Notes under the pieces: model-generated
What the model was told of the DNA's origin: nothing
Databases searched by the model: none
Seen by the model: only the letters and a program-made list of their open reading frames with translations
In this document: positions 1 to 10,948 of the stretch, one piece after another
How positions within the stretch are numbered: the stretch's first letter is position 1
How the letters are laid out: every line of letters begins with the position of its first letter
Made by a program: the position numbers and the translations under genes
Assembly: GCA_039619475.1 (NCBI GenBank)
Contig: CM077115.1
Coordinates: forward strand, 593,923,643 to 593,987,642
Direction of reading: 5' to 3'
Source of the DNA: Icerya purchasi
Taxonomy: Eukaryota; Arthropoda; Insecta; Hemiptera; Monophlebidae
Length of the DNA: 64,000 nucleotides

Positions 1-2199
1 AATATAGTTAAGTTGTTCGAACAGCGTGTACGTTTAACCAACCAATGATTGGCATTAAGCGCAATATCAGACATCTTTTGATTTAATAAAAATTGTCCAA
101 CCGTGATGATATTAAATAATTGTTCTAAAACACATTACACCTCCGGATAACCGTCGACACGATAAGGATTAACAATGTGATCCCATTTACGCGCAGAAAG
201 TTTAAAAAGTTTACGAATTTCAATTAACGCAGTAATTCCGATAGTAAGGTCTACGCTTCACGATTTAGATAGCAATGTGTGAGCCGTTCTGTCGGATTTC
301 GTTGTCTCACCGATAGATTCCTTTTTATTAGCCATCGTCATATCGACGATTGCTGCCGCGTCATTTCAATGAAAATACATATTTACCCAACCTAAATACT
401 GTTGAAATTATCCATGGCTACAGAATTTTTTCAGTTGCAAAAAATCCTTAATACGGAATCTTCATCCTATTATTTAAATTTACTTTGTTTGATAGGTGTT
501 GCTTGTGGTCATTTTAAAGTGAAAATTCATTAACCGCTTTTATTTTTTTTAAAAATAAATCACAGAGTTTTTAAAATATAACAGGCAAGGGGGCATATCA
601 TTGAATTACGCCCCCGGTTTGTACCTAGCGTCGAAGACAGTTCACTTGAGCAGCAAGCATTAACTAAACGATTTTCCAATCGTTTTTTTTTTTTTTTTTT
701 TTTTTTATTTTAAATAATTTTCGGGTCCCACAAGGCAAGCATAATTATATATCGTTAATTCATCATATACATCTTAAGTCTAATACATCTTATTCGTCTT
801 ATATATAATTGCTTAATTCAATTTAATTTCTATTTTTACTATTCTACGTCTAATTTTAATTCAAAACATTTATACTTATTGCACATCGTACCACAATATT
901 TTCACATAGTAAGCCATAAGTAATGTAGCTAGAACATGGGCACCAAACATTAGTTGTTTTTTTTTTTTTCATTATATCATTTATAATTATTTACTTTTTC
1001 AATCAATTACCCGTTTTAATTCCTTTCCTATAACTATCCATTTCTCATTCTTTGCACCACGCAATCAACCATATTTTTATTTTGTCTTTCCATATATTCA
1101 AATTACATTCGTCTCTTAATTCCTTTGGTAAGTTACCTAGTGTAAATGACTCATAACTTCCTCGTCAACATTATGAATTTTATTATTAATCCCTCTTTAG
1201 GTCTTATAAAACATAAATTGTCATAGTTCCTAGTCTCATATTTCCCTTGTCGGTAATCTTATTTTTTCTGTTTTATACCTTAAAAGTTTACTGTAATAAA
1301 AAAACATTTTTGAAATGTTTCATCAACAGTGTCCGGTTTTTCTCGGTGCGCTACTTCAGATGGCGAATTCACTTGAGACCATTACTTTGTCGAACCACTG
1401 TGGTTCCCGGGAAAATTAAAGTCGCACCATGAAAATGTTTGGTAGATATTCTTTTCTTTAAAAACTTTCCCATAATGATAAAATACAAAAAAAAAAAAAA
1501 GAAAAAAAAAGAAAAAAAAGTATTATCGGTATATTATACAATCGAATAATAACAAAGTCTAATGAAAGTGGTATTATTTATAGAGACTGTAAGATGCAAA
1601 GCAAGTGTTTTAAGGATCTAATATGGAAGTAAGTTTTAATAGTTCTCTGCAATTTCGTCGACAAATATTCACTACATTTAAACCGAAATCCAATAAATGT
1701 GTTCGTATTAAAATTTCTTTTTCGTTATTTTTTCCTTCTTATTTGATACGTTAGTATTATCATTTACTTTATATACTCTAATCACATTGCACGAAAATGA
1801 AAAATACAGGAATTAATTATGTAAGCGTTTTAATTTTTATTTACATTATTCCAAATATACCGTTTCACTGTGTTCCTTGTAATCATTTAATAATACCGGT
1901 TGAAAACACTAACGATATACTCCATCATAATAATCATATGACACAATTTTTATGTTGCCGCTGGATTAATTTTAACTTTTTTTTAAAAATGTTTCCTTAT
2001 ACAAATATATGTGTGTGTGTGTGTGTGTGTGCGTGCATAAAGTAGAAGTAAAGTAAGTCTTATATCCTTGACAGAGCATTTGTCGACGACCGTGGAATTA
2101 AGCTTTTCATAATGTACTTAAGGATTTAACGGATCTAATTCCTTCTCTCGACCGGCTTTGCTTTTCTAGATTTCTCCGGTATAACCAATATTCAACTTC
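1..2199. other. AT-rich stretch without recognised gene
   Basis: No convincing exon, RNA gene or transposon coding sequence was seen on either strand. It contains a run of 24 T at 683-706, which could be the poly(A) tail of a minus-strand retroelement, an A-rich patch near 1487-1519, and a GT microsatellite near 2010-2031. The short open frames are low-complexity and AT-driven. The moderately mixed composition in 1-660 could hide regulatory DNA, but nothing specific can be supported. Confidence 0.5.
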
Positions 2200-3334
2200 A
2201 AGTTAGGTATATTATACCTGAGAATGACTTGGATCCGGAATGAGACAATTCCGAAGTTCCACGATATCTCTGGTTTGGTAGCCAAGTACCTAAAGGCTAC
2301 CGCGCTATATACTAATGACAATGTCATTCTTAGACTGACCCCCTTTACTATTTTTGTCCGAAAACTTTACTTATATATATCAGTGACGGATGTCAGAAAT
2401 CGGATGATCATATGAGTTGCACGCTATCTCTTGTTCGAAGAGCTGCAATGACGGTATACATATATAAAAAGACAAAGTACCGACAAAATGGTTTGTTGCC
2501 CTAGTTAATTATGTTATTCAATGACAACGTCATTCTTACCCCTACCTTCGTCACTTTCTTTGTCCCAAAACGTTACATATATTATGTATATAAATACAAG
2601 AAGACAAAGTTGTCGCAGAAAAAGTAGTGGCGGTCGGACTAAGAATGACGTTGCCAATTTTAGAGTCTGAGGATGTCCCCAGGCGGGGTCAAGGGACGAA
2701 GCCTTTTGCGAGGCACGGAGGGCCGAATTTTATATTAATTACAACGTGATTCTTAGGCTACCCCCCATTAGAAAAAATGTCCGAATTTTATGTAACGAAA
2801 AATGTCTCAAAAAAAGGTCATGTAACGTTTGTTATATTATATAGGATTTTTGTTATTGTTATTTAAAAAATGTCACAATTTTGTGTAGCGAAATATGTAA
2901 CGAAAAAATGTCGTAATTTTATGTAATGAAAGTTAAATGTTAGGATAGGATTTTTGTGATTATGTTATTTTTCTTAGTTGATGCCAGTAAGAATTACGTT
3001 GTAAATTTTGATCACTTCATACAAAGTATAGAAGAGAAAGAGACAGAAATGTAAGCAAAAGAGGTCAAGGGGCGGGCTCCTTGCAGGGCACGAAGGGCCG
3101 AGTTTATATACATATTAATGGCTACGCCATTTTTACGTCAGGGATCATCAGGAAAAGTGTCTTGTCACGGAATTTATCCCCAAAAAATGTCACAATTTTA
3201 TGTAACGAAATATGTAATGAAAATGTAACGAAAAAATTTTGTTGAACTGCGCAGCCAATGAAAAAGTTTAGTAGAAGAACTAGACCTGGTGGTGAAGGGG
3301 GCTTACTCCCTTCCGAGTTCCGAAGGGCCGAGTT

Positions 3335-3367
<33 letters not shown>

Positions 3368-3370
3368 ATA
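2200..3370. repeat. diverged tandem repeat array
   Basis: Several blocks recur in direct order. One block contains aatgacaatgtcattctta near 2317, with related versions near 2520, 2739 and 3115. Another ends in cacgaagggccgagttta near 3089, with related versions near 2717 and 3323. Between them are repeats of tgtaacgaaaaatgtc type. Spacing is irregular, about 230 to 400 bp, and the copies are diverged, so this looks like an old satellite-like array or a decayed repetitive transposon. It ends in a TA/TG microsatellite at about 3337-3368. Confidence 0.55.
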
Positions 3371-5069
3371 AATATATGCGCTAGAGATAATATGAAAAAA
3401 GCTTTGCGAAAAACCGTTACGAAATTCGTAAGCTGTAGTAAACATTCCTGCGCAAACAGTAAATTACTTTTTTTTAAGAACGATGTCGTTAATTGAAATT
3501 TATAAATTTTCTTTTCTATCAGTATAATAGAAGAACTATCAAATGAAGTCCACTGTGGGTTGTCTCTTCGAGTTTACGTTTATATATATTTCTAACTTCA
3601 AGGAAAGATCAACAAATTGCATTATTCTGATAATATGAAGAAAAAATAAGCCTGTCAGTTGAATCAAACTGCACGATATATATTTCTTTCTTTAAAAAAT
3701 TTAATGAATATGTTTTAAAATATTTCTCATATCGCGCTAGGGAGTTTACCAGCTGCGATGACTAATATTTTTTCGTCCATTACTACCGAACTTGAAAAAT
3801 TTATAATTTTATAAATATCTTCTTTTTTTTTTCCCACCGTAGCTCGATTTTTTGTAATTGGCAACAACCCAAAAATATGAGCTCAAAACTATTCTGTTTG
3901 CAATAAGGCCTTTCATGAAATAAACGTATATTATCACGTAGCCCTTTTAGCAGCCTTGCAAATAAAATTAATTTCGTTAAACTAAGAAAATTGCTTTAAA
4001 ATTAAAAGTAATTTGTTAAATATTTAACGTTTGAAATGTTCAAAACTGCTAGATGGAATGAATAGTCTCCGTCTACATGGACATGTTTAATAATAAATTT
4101 TCTATGAGGATTTTACGACCGTGGCCTTTTTTTTTTTTTTGATATTGCCTGAATTCAGTCTGATTACAAATTTGTTCTTTTTTACATTTGACTCGTTTTC
4201 ACCGCAACCAATGTCCCATCAAATTGATGTAACCTGAAAAAAGAGGTAGCTATTTTGATTTTGCTTTTTTGCATCAACTGCAGAATTTTCTGTTTAAAAT
4301 ATCTGCATCTTTAAAAGTAGAACGCTAAAGATTAATGATCTATAAAAATTATAAGTCCCATACGCTTCACAGGGCTCTGCGGGTTGTGAAGTTAAGCTCT
4401 TCAAAACCCTTAAAAATCACGAAATTGCTATTCATGAGAACTGCTGCACTACAATTTTCATCGCGTATATCGTTTCGGTACGCTTTCCAGCTTCAACAGT
4501 TTTCTTCAACCGCCTTGTCACGGGCAGCATGTGAAACAAATCGTTTTTGTTCCGCGATAGTAGTCTTAATCAGTATTTTCACACTTTCATGCTTTAACTG
4601 ATTTCCAGTCAACTTTTTCGTTTACTTTCCCTGCGCTCATACAAATCAATCGCAATGTAGAAAACAAAACTTTATAAACTTTAATTATCGAATGTTTCAC
4701 AAAAAAACAAAAAAAACAATAAAATTAAGTTGTACATCGTGTGAAATATAATTACATTTTAATTCGGTTTTTATTAAAGTGCGCCTTTTTGTTTTTTTTT
4801 TGTTTACATTAGTGATTTGGCGTGTGCATTACGTTAAAAACACTTGAAACAGAAGTTTTATAAAATAGAACAGTTATCACACATTGTCTTATCACATGTT
4901 ATTATTCTAATTACAGCGGGGTTAGGTTAAAAGAACCTTATGCGACCACATGAGGTGTGTGTATGTACGCGCGCGCGCGCGTGGTGTTTTGTAGGAGATT
5001 ATTTTTTATTTTTTATTGGCATCTTGAGTGATATTAAAAAAAAAATGACCGCAGCCGTGTTCTACACAT
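3371..5069. other. AT-rich stretch without recognised gene
   Basis: No recognisable coding domain, RNA gene or transposon. A short CG dinucleotide run occurs near 4970-4981. The 88-codon open frame at 4335-4601 on the plus strand has no recognisable motif and is probably chance. Confidence 0.5.
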
Positions 5070-5125
5070 TATTATTATTATCATTGTTATCATTAGTATC
5101 ATTGTTATCATTATTATCATTGTTA

Positions 5126-5163
<38 letters not shown>

Positions 5164-5222
5164 GTTATTATTGTTATTATTGTTATTATTGTTATTATTG
5201 TTATTATTGTTATTATTATTAG
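5070..5222. repeat. TTA/TTG/TCA trinucleotide-type microsatellite
   Basis: About 150 bp of attatt with interspersed ttg and atc units. It creates long artificial poly-Leu (plus strand) and poly-Ile/Thr (minus strand) open frames. These are low-complexity translations, not genes. Confidence 0.9.
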
Positions 5223-6864
5223 TGCATAAATGAATAAACAATGAATAGCAGTGATAAAGATGAAAGCGGTTCGTTTAATTATTTCCATTTTTAAAACATA
5301 TTCTATCAGGAGCACTCGGACGGCGGTCTCATCAAAACGGTCCGCAATTTCGCCGTCTTCTTCTAAAGGAGGACTGATCTCAGTGAACTGAAAACATTTT
5401 AAGCAAATTATCGGTCACCTTTTAGCCCTTTTTACACTTCCATTTCCTTTTCGTTCCGATTCCTTCAGCGTCTGTTTTCGCTCCAGCTTATCGCGGCTTC
5501 CTTATCGCATCTCAAACGCAGCCAGCTAATTCGATCGTATCCTCTGTTATACATTCTTTTTATCACTCGCTCTTCGCGCTCCAACCTTAATCAACTATCA
5601 ATGAATCAATCTAATTTTACGCTGTATTTCCGCACAAACGAACGATCAAGAAGACCTTGTTGATTTCATCACACCGGAATTATTACTCATTACCGGAATA
5701 GCACCGAAACACATCGTTTGTCCACTCTAACTGTCTGCGTTTGCTCGTGTCTGCATGTGTGTGTATCCTTTTCGTTACTAAATTTTTCATTCATTCCCCT
5801 AAACGTACACTTTAGCAAGCACAATATTAACTACTACTTCGAATGCATTATTCTATTGCTAAACACTATCCGATACATAACTTTACCGCGATATTAACGA
5901 AAAGTTAATTGCAGTAATTGAGTACAACGTATTTACTAGAGTGTACTTTTGGGAGGAATGCGTGACCTTGTAAATCGCATTGATAACATAATGCAGCTAG
6001 TGTCCAAATGGATGGGAGTGTGAAAAAAAATACATGAAACTAACTGAGATGGGTCGTCGCCATTAGTAATTGAGGGTTGTGTGGTTGCGAGTCAATTTTA
6101 TCAAAAAAAAAAACTATTTCGTATACGTGTCTATTTTATTAATTTCGATATAAACACTAGCTTTAAATCATTTGCGCGTGCTCCGCGGTCAGAACGCACC
6201 AATGGAAATTGTGGCGGAATATCCAGGTAATAATTCACCAAAAGTTTTACACTCTCCACACTGCCAACTATTGTCTACTTTCAGAGCGCCTTTTGTATGT
6301 TGCATTCACCGTAATCAATTATTTTCATCCTACTAAATGAGGAGTCAGCTTACGATTTGCAGATGCCCCCATTCTTGAATATTCTAGTATGTTTTTGTCT
6401 CTTTCTCTCTCTCTCTCCTTCTGAAAAGCTTTTATTTCAGCATATTTTGGTCTTACAATATAAACTTTCTTCTGTTTTCATTGTAGCCCAATTACTCTAT
6501 TCGCATCTGTATCGGAATTTAAAATCTGCTACATTTGGAATTCCGACAATCTACTTGATAATTTTTTCGGTTCTCGGTAGCACCCCCTCACCCTTCCCGC
6601 AATTGATGAGTGAATCTGATAAAATCCGATAATTTTACGTAAAAGGGATTACCTTGTTCGGTCGACCGTGTCTTGTTTAGAACGCTCGTCGAAACGCTTT
6701 CGGAACGAATAAAGATCTCTTGATTTTGTAATAAAAAAAAAAGGACACTTACGTGTTTACAAGAAATTACTTTTATATTTTTATATACATTTCCGTTCCA
6801 TTAATAGTCGTCTCTTTAAATTAGTCAAAAGCCGTTATTTATTTATTTACTTATTATTCGGTTC
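5223..6864. other. mixed-composition unique DNA without firm gene
   Basis: This stretch is less AT-rich than its surroundings. It includes a minus-strand open segment at 5290-5387 that follows a good acceptor-like site; it is discussed as a finding but not called a gene. The rest, including the plus-strand open frame at 6357-6632, shows no domain that I recognise. Confidence 0.45.
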
Positions 6865-7440
6865 TTTTTTTTTTTTTTTTAGTTTCTCAAACCTTGGTTA
6901 GACCCAGCTAGACTATTACGGCCCGAGAGTCTCCGGTTACAGGAGTGCCCCTAATCCATTGTCCCTGACGAACTGGAAAACCGCACTTTGGTTCGCTTCT
7001 GAGTTTGAGAGAACATGGCTGAGGTTATCAAATGAAGGATTGGAATGTAGGGCAATTTATGAGAATGTGCTCAACCGTCGGTGGCTCTTGTGCGCGACAG
7101 AGAGGACACGCGGTTTGAGGGTGAGCGCCTTCCAACAGGTAGTCGTGGGATAGTCGCGTGTGGCCCAGGCGTAAACGGTTGAGCGCGCGATAATAAACTC
7201 GTAAGGTACTCTGGGGGGGCCACCATGGCTCTACGAATTTCTTTATATTCTGGCGGTGGGACGGGGTGGAGATGTGTTCTTGTTTCCACTGTTCCATTAT
7301 TTGTCTTTTTACTGCTTCTGATATTTCAGGGGGCCCAAGTATGCTTTGCGGACTGGGAGCTGTAATAGTTAAGTGAGCTGCTGTGTTCACCATTTCATTT
7401 CCTGGGATTCCCGCGTGACTTGGGATTCACAACACTACTA
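6865..7440 (-). mobile_element. 5'-truncated LINE 3' end (RNase H tail and zinc knuckle)
   Basis: The minus-strand translation from about 7422 to 7028 reads SHAGIPGNE followed by a linker and then RALNRLRLGHTRLSHDYLL, a cysteine pair (CPLC) and VEHILINCP. This is the usual end of pol in RNase H-bearing non-LTR retrotransposons of the I/R1 type: the last RNase H motif followed by a CCHC-like region. An in-frame stop lies just upstream of the RNase H motif, so the copy is dead. A 16-T run at 6865-6880 is the poly(A) tail on the minus strand and marks the 3' end. Everything upstream of RNase H is missing, as expected for 5' truncation. Confidence 0.8.
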
Positions 7441-8144
7441 GATTATATCCCTTCGATTGTTTAATTTCATATTTAGCTCTTGAATCTGTTAAGGCAAATA
7501 CAATATCGAAACTAGTTTTTATAAGCTTTTAATGGTAGAGATTTTTTTTAATCTTTTTTTAGGATTATGCATAATGTACTGAATCGTAATAAAGTGGTTC
7601 AAAAACGACAGAAATATTCAATTAAAATACGCAATAACTCACGAACGGTTTGACTTATTAATTACGAAATTAGATCATAATTAAAATTATCTTTAAAACC
7701 GCATCTGTAATTTCAAGCTAATTATCTCGGGCGGCAAAAAACTGTCGAGAATATGCAATACGGAATTTTAAAACCAGTTCAAAATTCACCCTTAAAACAT
7801 TCATAACTTATTACCAGATGACCGCCCTTTGAAAGAGAAATTCAAAATATAAAATGCGGAAGTCCTTTTTCATAAAATCAAAAAATCACAATTAAAAAAT
7901 TATTCAAACCCTCATCCTCCTGTTTTAGACCAAAAAGAGAAAAAAAAAAAGGAGGATGTTTACGTAATTAATATTCCGAGTAAAAAAGTTGAGAAAACCA
8001 AAACGTATCTGAAATATATGAAATAAAAAAAGGACCACTTTGTAGCATAGCCAAGCTTACAACTTGATACTTAGGTGTCTTTGTAACACCAAAAGCGCGA
8101 AATTATTAAAAAAAACATTTTTTTTTTCTCCCGAGAATGTGATA
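7441..8144. other. AT-rich stretch without recognised gene
   Basis: Nothing recognisable was seen on either strand between the LINE tail and the mariner element. Several A-rich runs are present. Confidence 0.5.
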
Positions 8145-8146
8145 TA

Positions 8147-8175
8147 CACCCTGTCAAGAAAGTATCGGGAATTGT
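8147..8175 (+). repeat. mariner terminal inverted repeat, left
   Basis: 29 bp, identical to the reverse complement of 9437-9465. It lies at the 3' side of the transposase gene. Confidence 0.95.
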
Positions 8176-8194
8176 TAAATAAAACGAACAATTT

Positions 8195-9271
8195 TTAATT
8201 TTCATCCAAATTTATTTTGTCACCTTCAAAATAACATCCATTCGAAGCGATGCACATATGCCAACGCTTTTTCCACTCGGCAAAGCACTTCTGATAGGCG
8301 GTTTCCGGGATGGCCTTTAGCTCTCGCGTCGCATTCGTCTTGATGTCATCAATCGATTCGAAGCGCATTCCCCGTAGCGGAAATTTGAGTTTTGAGAATA
8401 GGAAGAAGTCGCAGGGTGCTAAATCTGGTGAATACGGCGGTTGTTCGATGATATTTACCGAGTGTTTGGCCAAAAACTCATTCACAATTATGGCTTTGTG
8501 AGACGGCGCATTATCGTGATGGAGAATCCAAGAATTGTCGACCCACAAATCGTTACGTTTACGACGGATAGCCTCTCTCAAACGTCTCAAAACACTTAAG
8601 TAAAACTCTTTGGTGACTGTCTGTCCGGCTGGCACATATTCATAGTGTACCACGCCTCGAATATCGAAGAAAACAATCAACATGATCTTCACTTTCGATC
8701 GGCTATGGCGAAGTTTTTTCGGCTTTGGCGCGCCAATTGGCCGCCATTCGGACGATTGCTGGTTCGTAAGCGTGTCGTACTCGTACACCCATGTCTCGTC
8801 ACCAGTAATTATCTTTTCCAAGAAGGTAGGATCCAAATTGGCTCGATCCAGCATGTCTGCAGCTACCTGTTCTCGGTACTTTTTTTGAAAGAAATTCAGG
8901 TCTTTCGGAACAAGCCGAGCCGCAACGCGTTGCATACCCAATTTTTCGTGCACAATCGTACGTACGCTCTCGTGTGACATGCCCAATCCATGAGCCATCT
9001 CTCTCAAGCTCACATGACAATTTTCAGCAACGATTTCCTTGATTTTATCGACGTTATCATCGGTCACACTCGTTGAAGGCCGTCCAGAGCGAGGCATGTC
9101 TTCGACCGTCTCCCGACCATCCTTGAACGCTCTGTACCACTCGTAAACCCGCGTTTTTGATAAAGCAGATTCACCAAAAGCCTTCTGTAACATTTTCAGT
9201 GTATCGGCACAAGAAATTTCGTTCGAAACACAGAATTTAACACAAGTACGTTGTTCAATATTTTCACTCAT
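8195..9271 (-). CDS. mariner transposase (DD34D), intact
   Basis: Predicted 358-aa cut-and-paste transposase, within the normal 340-360 range for mariner. The start was chosen at MSENIEQ (9271), because the upstream in-frame codons extend into the 5' untranslated part and do not resemble the family. Residues about 1-110 form the paired helix-turn-helix DNA-binding region, with the GRPSTS linker near 63. The catalytic acidic triad is visible as D158 (TGDETW), D253 (HHDNAPSH) and D288 (SPDLAPCD), with exactly 34 residues between the last two. YSPDLAP is canonical; the usual WVPHEL motif appears as a variant, RLVPKDL. The C-terminus WKKRWHMCIASNGCYFEGD is typical. No stop or frameshift was seen. 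Subfamily was not assigned. Confidence 0.95.
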   Translation of the reverse strand: MSENIEQRTCVKFCVSNEISCADTLKMLQKAFGESALSKTRVYEWYRAFKDGRETVEDMPRSGRPSTSVTDDNVDKIKEIVAENCHVSLREMAHGLGMSHESVRTIVHEKLGMQRVAARLVPKDLNFFQKKYREQVAADMLDRANLDPTFLEKIITGDETWVYEYDTLTNQQSSEWRPIGAPKPKKLRHSRSKVKIMLIVFFDIRGVVHYEYVPAGQTVTKEFYLSVLRRLREAIRRKRNDLWVDNSWILHHDNAPSHKAIIVNEFLAKHSVNIIEQPPYSPDLAPCDFFLFSKLKFPLRGMRFESIDDIKTNATRELKAIPETAYQKCFAEWKKRWHMCIASNGCYFEGDKINLDEN

Positions 9272-9436
9272 TGTAAAACTTCGACAAAACACTTCAAGGT
9301 CGACTGATTTTAACAGCTGCTGTAAACACACTGGTTGACAGATCGCGCTAAAAATAGGCATCATAATACAAAACAGTTGTACCAACCTGGGAAAAAAAAA
9401 TTATCTGCCTAGCTATTACCCGGGAGATTTAAATTG

Positions 9437-9465
9437 ACAATTCCCGATACTTTCTTGACAGGGTG
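9437..9465 (-). repeat. mariner terminal inverted repeat, right
   Basis: 29 bp, a perfect match in inverted orientation to 8147-8175. It lies upstream of the transposase start, so any promoter of the gene should lie between here and 9271. Confidence 0.95.
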
Positions 9466-9467
9466 TA

Positions 9468-10584
9468 TTGATAGAAAGCTCGCGCTATTTATCGGGAACG
9501 AAACCGTATTTCATTTCCAATAAAGCGCTGAAAATAACCTGCCTCAGCCTCTTTTCGGCGTGAAGAATCAGATTTCTTCGTTTTGAATTTAGTATTATGT
9601 AAATTTTATCGTTATCTTTGTGCCTGACTGAACTTAGCCCACTTTTGAGGATTCCTCTCCGACACTGCTTGTGTCCACGCGTATGCAGAATTATTAAAAT
9701 ATTCGAGACATTAAAAATTGGTAAAAATCGAATTGATATACATTTAAAAAAAGGTGTAATTAAATAAAAAGGAAACACCTTTTCATAAAGAAAATTTAGA
9801 AAATACCACCGTGGACATCTCAGATATTGTCCTTCGCCAATCGTTCAGTATTTAAGTCAAACTCAGGGGAAAAAGTCGAATACCGTTGATGTGCTAGCAA
9901 TATAAAGCAAATAATGATCAGAGATACAAACGGGGATAATGATTTCAGTGCGATATAATACTGACAAAGAAGAGAAATACAAAAAGCACGGTTATTAATT
10001 ATGGTGAGAACTGGTGACGGAATATTGTTTCGCGTGTACCGATGAAGAACGGTTTTTCGCGAGCAACCGTTATAGATACTTTAGCGTAATGATGAAAAGA
10101 GCGGCCTCGCGAAGGTACTTAGCTCTGGATTGGAAATGGAAAATAACAATTTTCGCTACAACGGGTAAAAAATGCCGCAGGTCACAAATGGGGAGATCTG
10201 ACTTTTAATACAAGCTGGTTTTATATACAGTATACACCTATGTGTACGCCGATTGCCAACTCTAAATTTAATGAATAGAGGTTATATATTAAGCGGTAAT
10301 TTAATTAATTGTAAAATAAAATATGTTGGAAACGTTCGTTTCGGAACATCCCATCTTCAGCTGGAAAATAATGGATATATAAATAAAAACCACTCTACAT
10401 AATCTGAAATCGCAATTAGAAAAACATTAACATTATTCGTTGTTTTTTTTCTAACTGAAAATGGGATATTCTAACGTTTCTAGCAGATTTTATTTCATAT
10501 TTACTTACTGTTATTGATATTATTTTTCTTACTATTGAAGTTTTCGGTATGTACCGTGAGCGTTTTCACAGGTGAAATGTTTAG
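9468..10584. other. AT-rich stretch without recognised gene
   Basis: No gene recognised. It contains the CTGAAGATGG...GAAAC motif on the minus strand at 10338-10360, discussed as a finding. Other open frames, such as 10014-10208, have no recognisable domain. Confidence 0.45.
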
Positions 10585-10800
10585 TTTTATATCTATTTTA
10601 ATAGTTTCATTGTAAACATAAGCCAATAACTTTATCTAAATTTCTTTAAAATTAAAATGATTCCGATTTGCTTATGATGTATTCATGTAAAATTATGGTT
10701 TATATTTATTTTAATAGTTACACTGTAAACATGAACCGATAATTACATATAAATTTTTTTTAATTAAAATGGAATTGATTTATTTATAGTATATTTCATG
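10585..10800. repeat. two diverged tandem units of about 110 bp
   Basis: Segments starting near 10585 and 10690 both contain a ttttaatagtt(t/a)ca(t/c)tgtaaacat core followed by taattaaaatg-like text. They are diverged direct repeats immediately upstream of the perfect 74-bp duplication. Confidence 0.5.
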
Positions 10801-10948
10801 TATTTGTGTAAGTTCACTTGTTCGGTATTTAAACTGTAATTATAACAGGTTTAGTGTGAAATGTCGGATAGTTCTATTTGTGTAAGTTCACTTGTTCGGT
10901 ATTTAAACTGTAATTATAACAGGTTTAGTGTGAAATGTCGGATAGTTA
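10801..10948. repeat. 74-bp near-perfect tandem duplication
   Basis: Units 10801-10874 and 10875-10948 are identical except for the last base. Such identity in AT-rich non-coding DNA implies a recent duplication or ongoing homogenisation. Confidence 0.95.

Larger units (their letters stand above)
8147..9465 (-). mobile_element. complete mariner-family DNA transposon
   Basis: This 1319-bp element is bounded by perfect 29-bp terminal inverted repeats at 8147-8175 and 9437-9465, which begin CACCCTGTCAAGAAAG. Both ends are flanked by TA (8145-8146 and 9466-9467), the usual target-site duplication of Tc1/mariner elements. It carries one uninterrupted transposase frame on the minus strand. Matching ends, a duplicated target and an open frame together suggest a recent insertion that may still be competent, in contrast to the decayed LINEs around it. 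Confidence 0.95.

Noticed and set aside
4940..5233. Long Leu-rich and Ile/Thr-rich open frames on both strands
   Set aside because: They are translations of a TTA/TTG microsatellite with no other coding evidence.
7071..7289. 72-codon minus-strand frame overlapping the LINE tail
   Set aside because: Out-of-frame shadow of the RNase H/zinc-knuckle frame at 7028-7393.
8310..9020. Several open frames opposite or out of frame with the mariner transposase
   Set aside because: They are shadows of the real minus-strand transposase frame.
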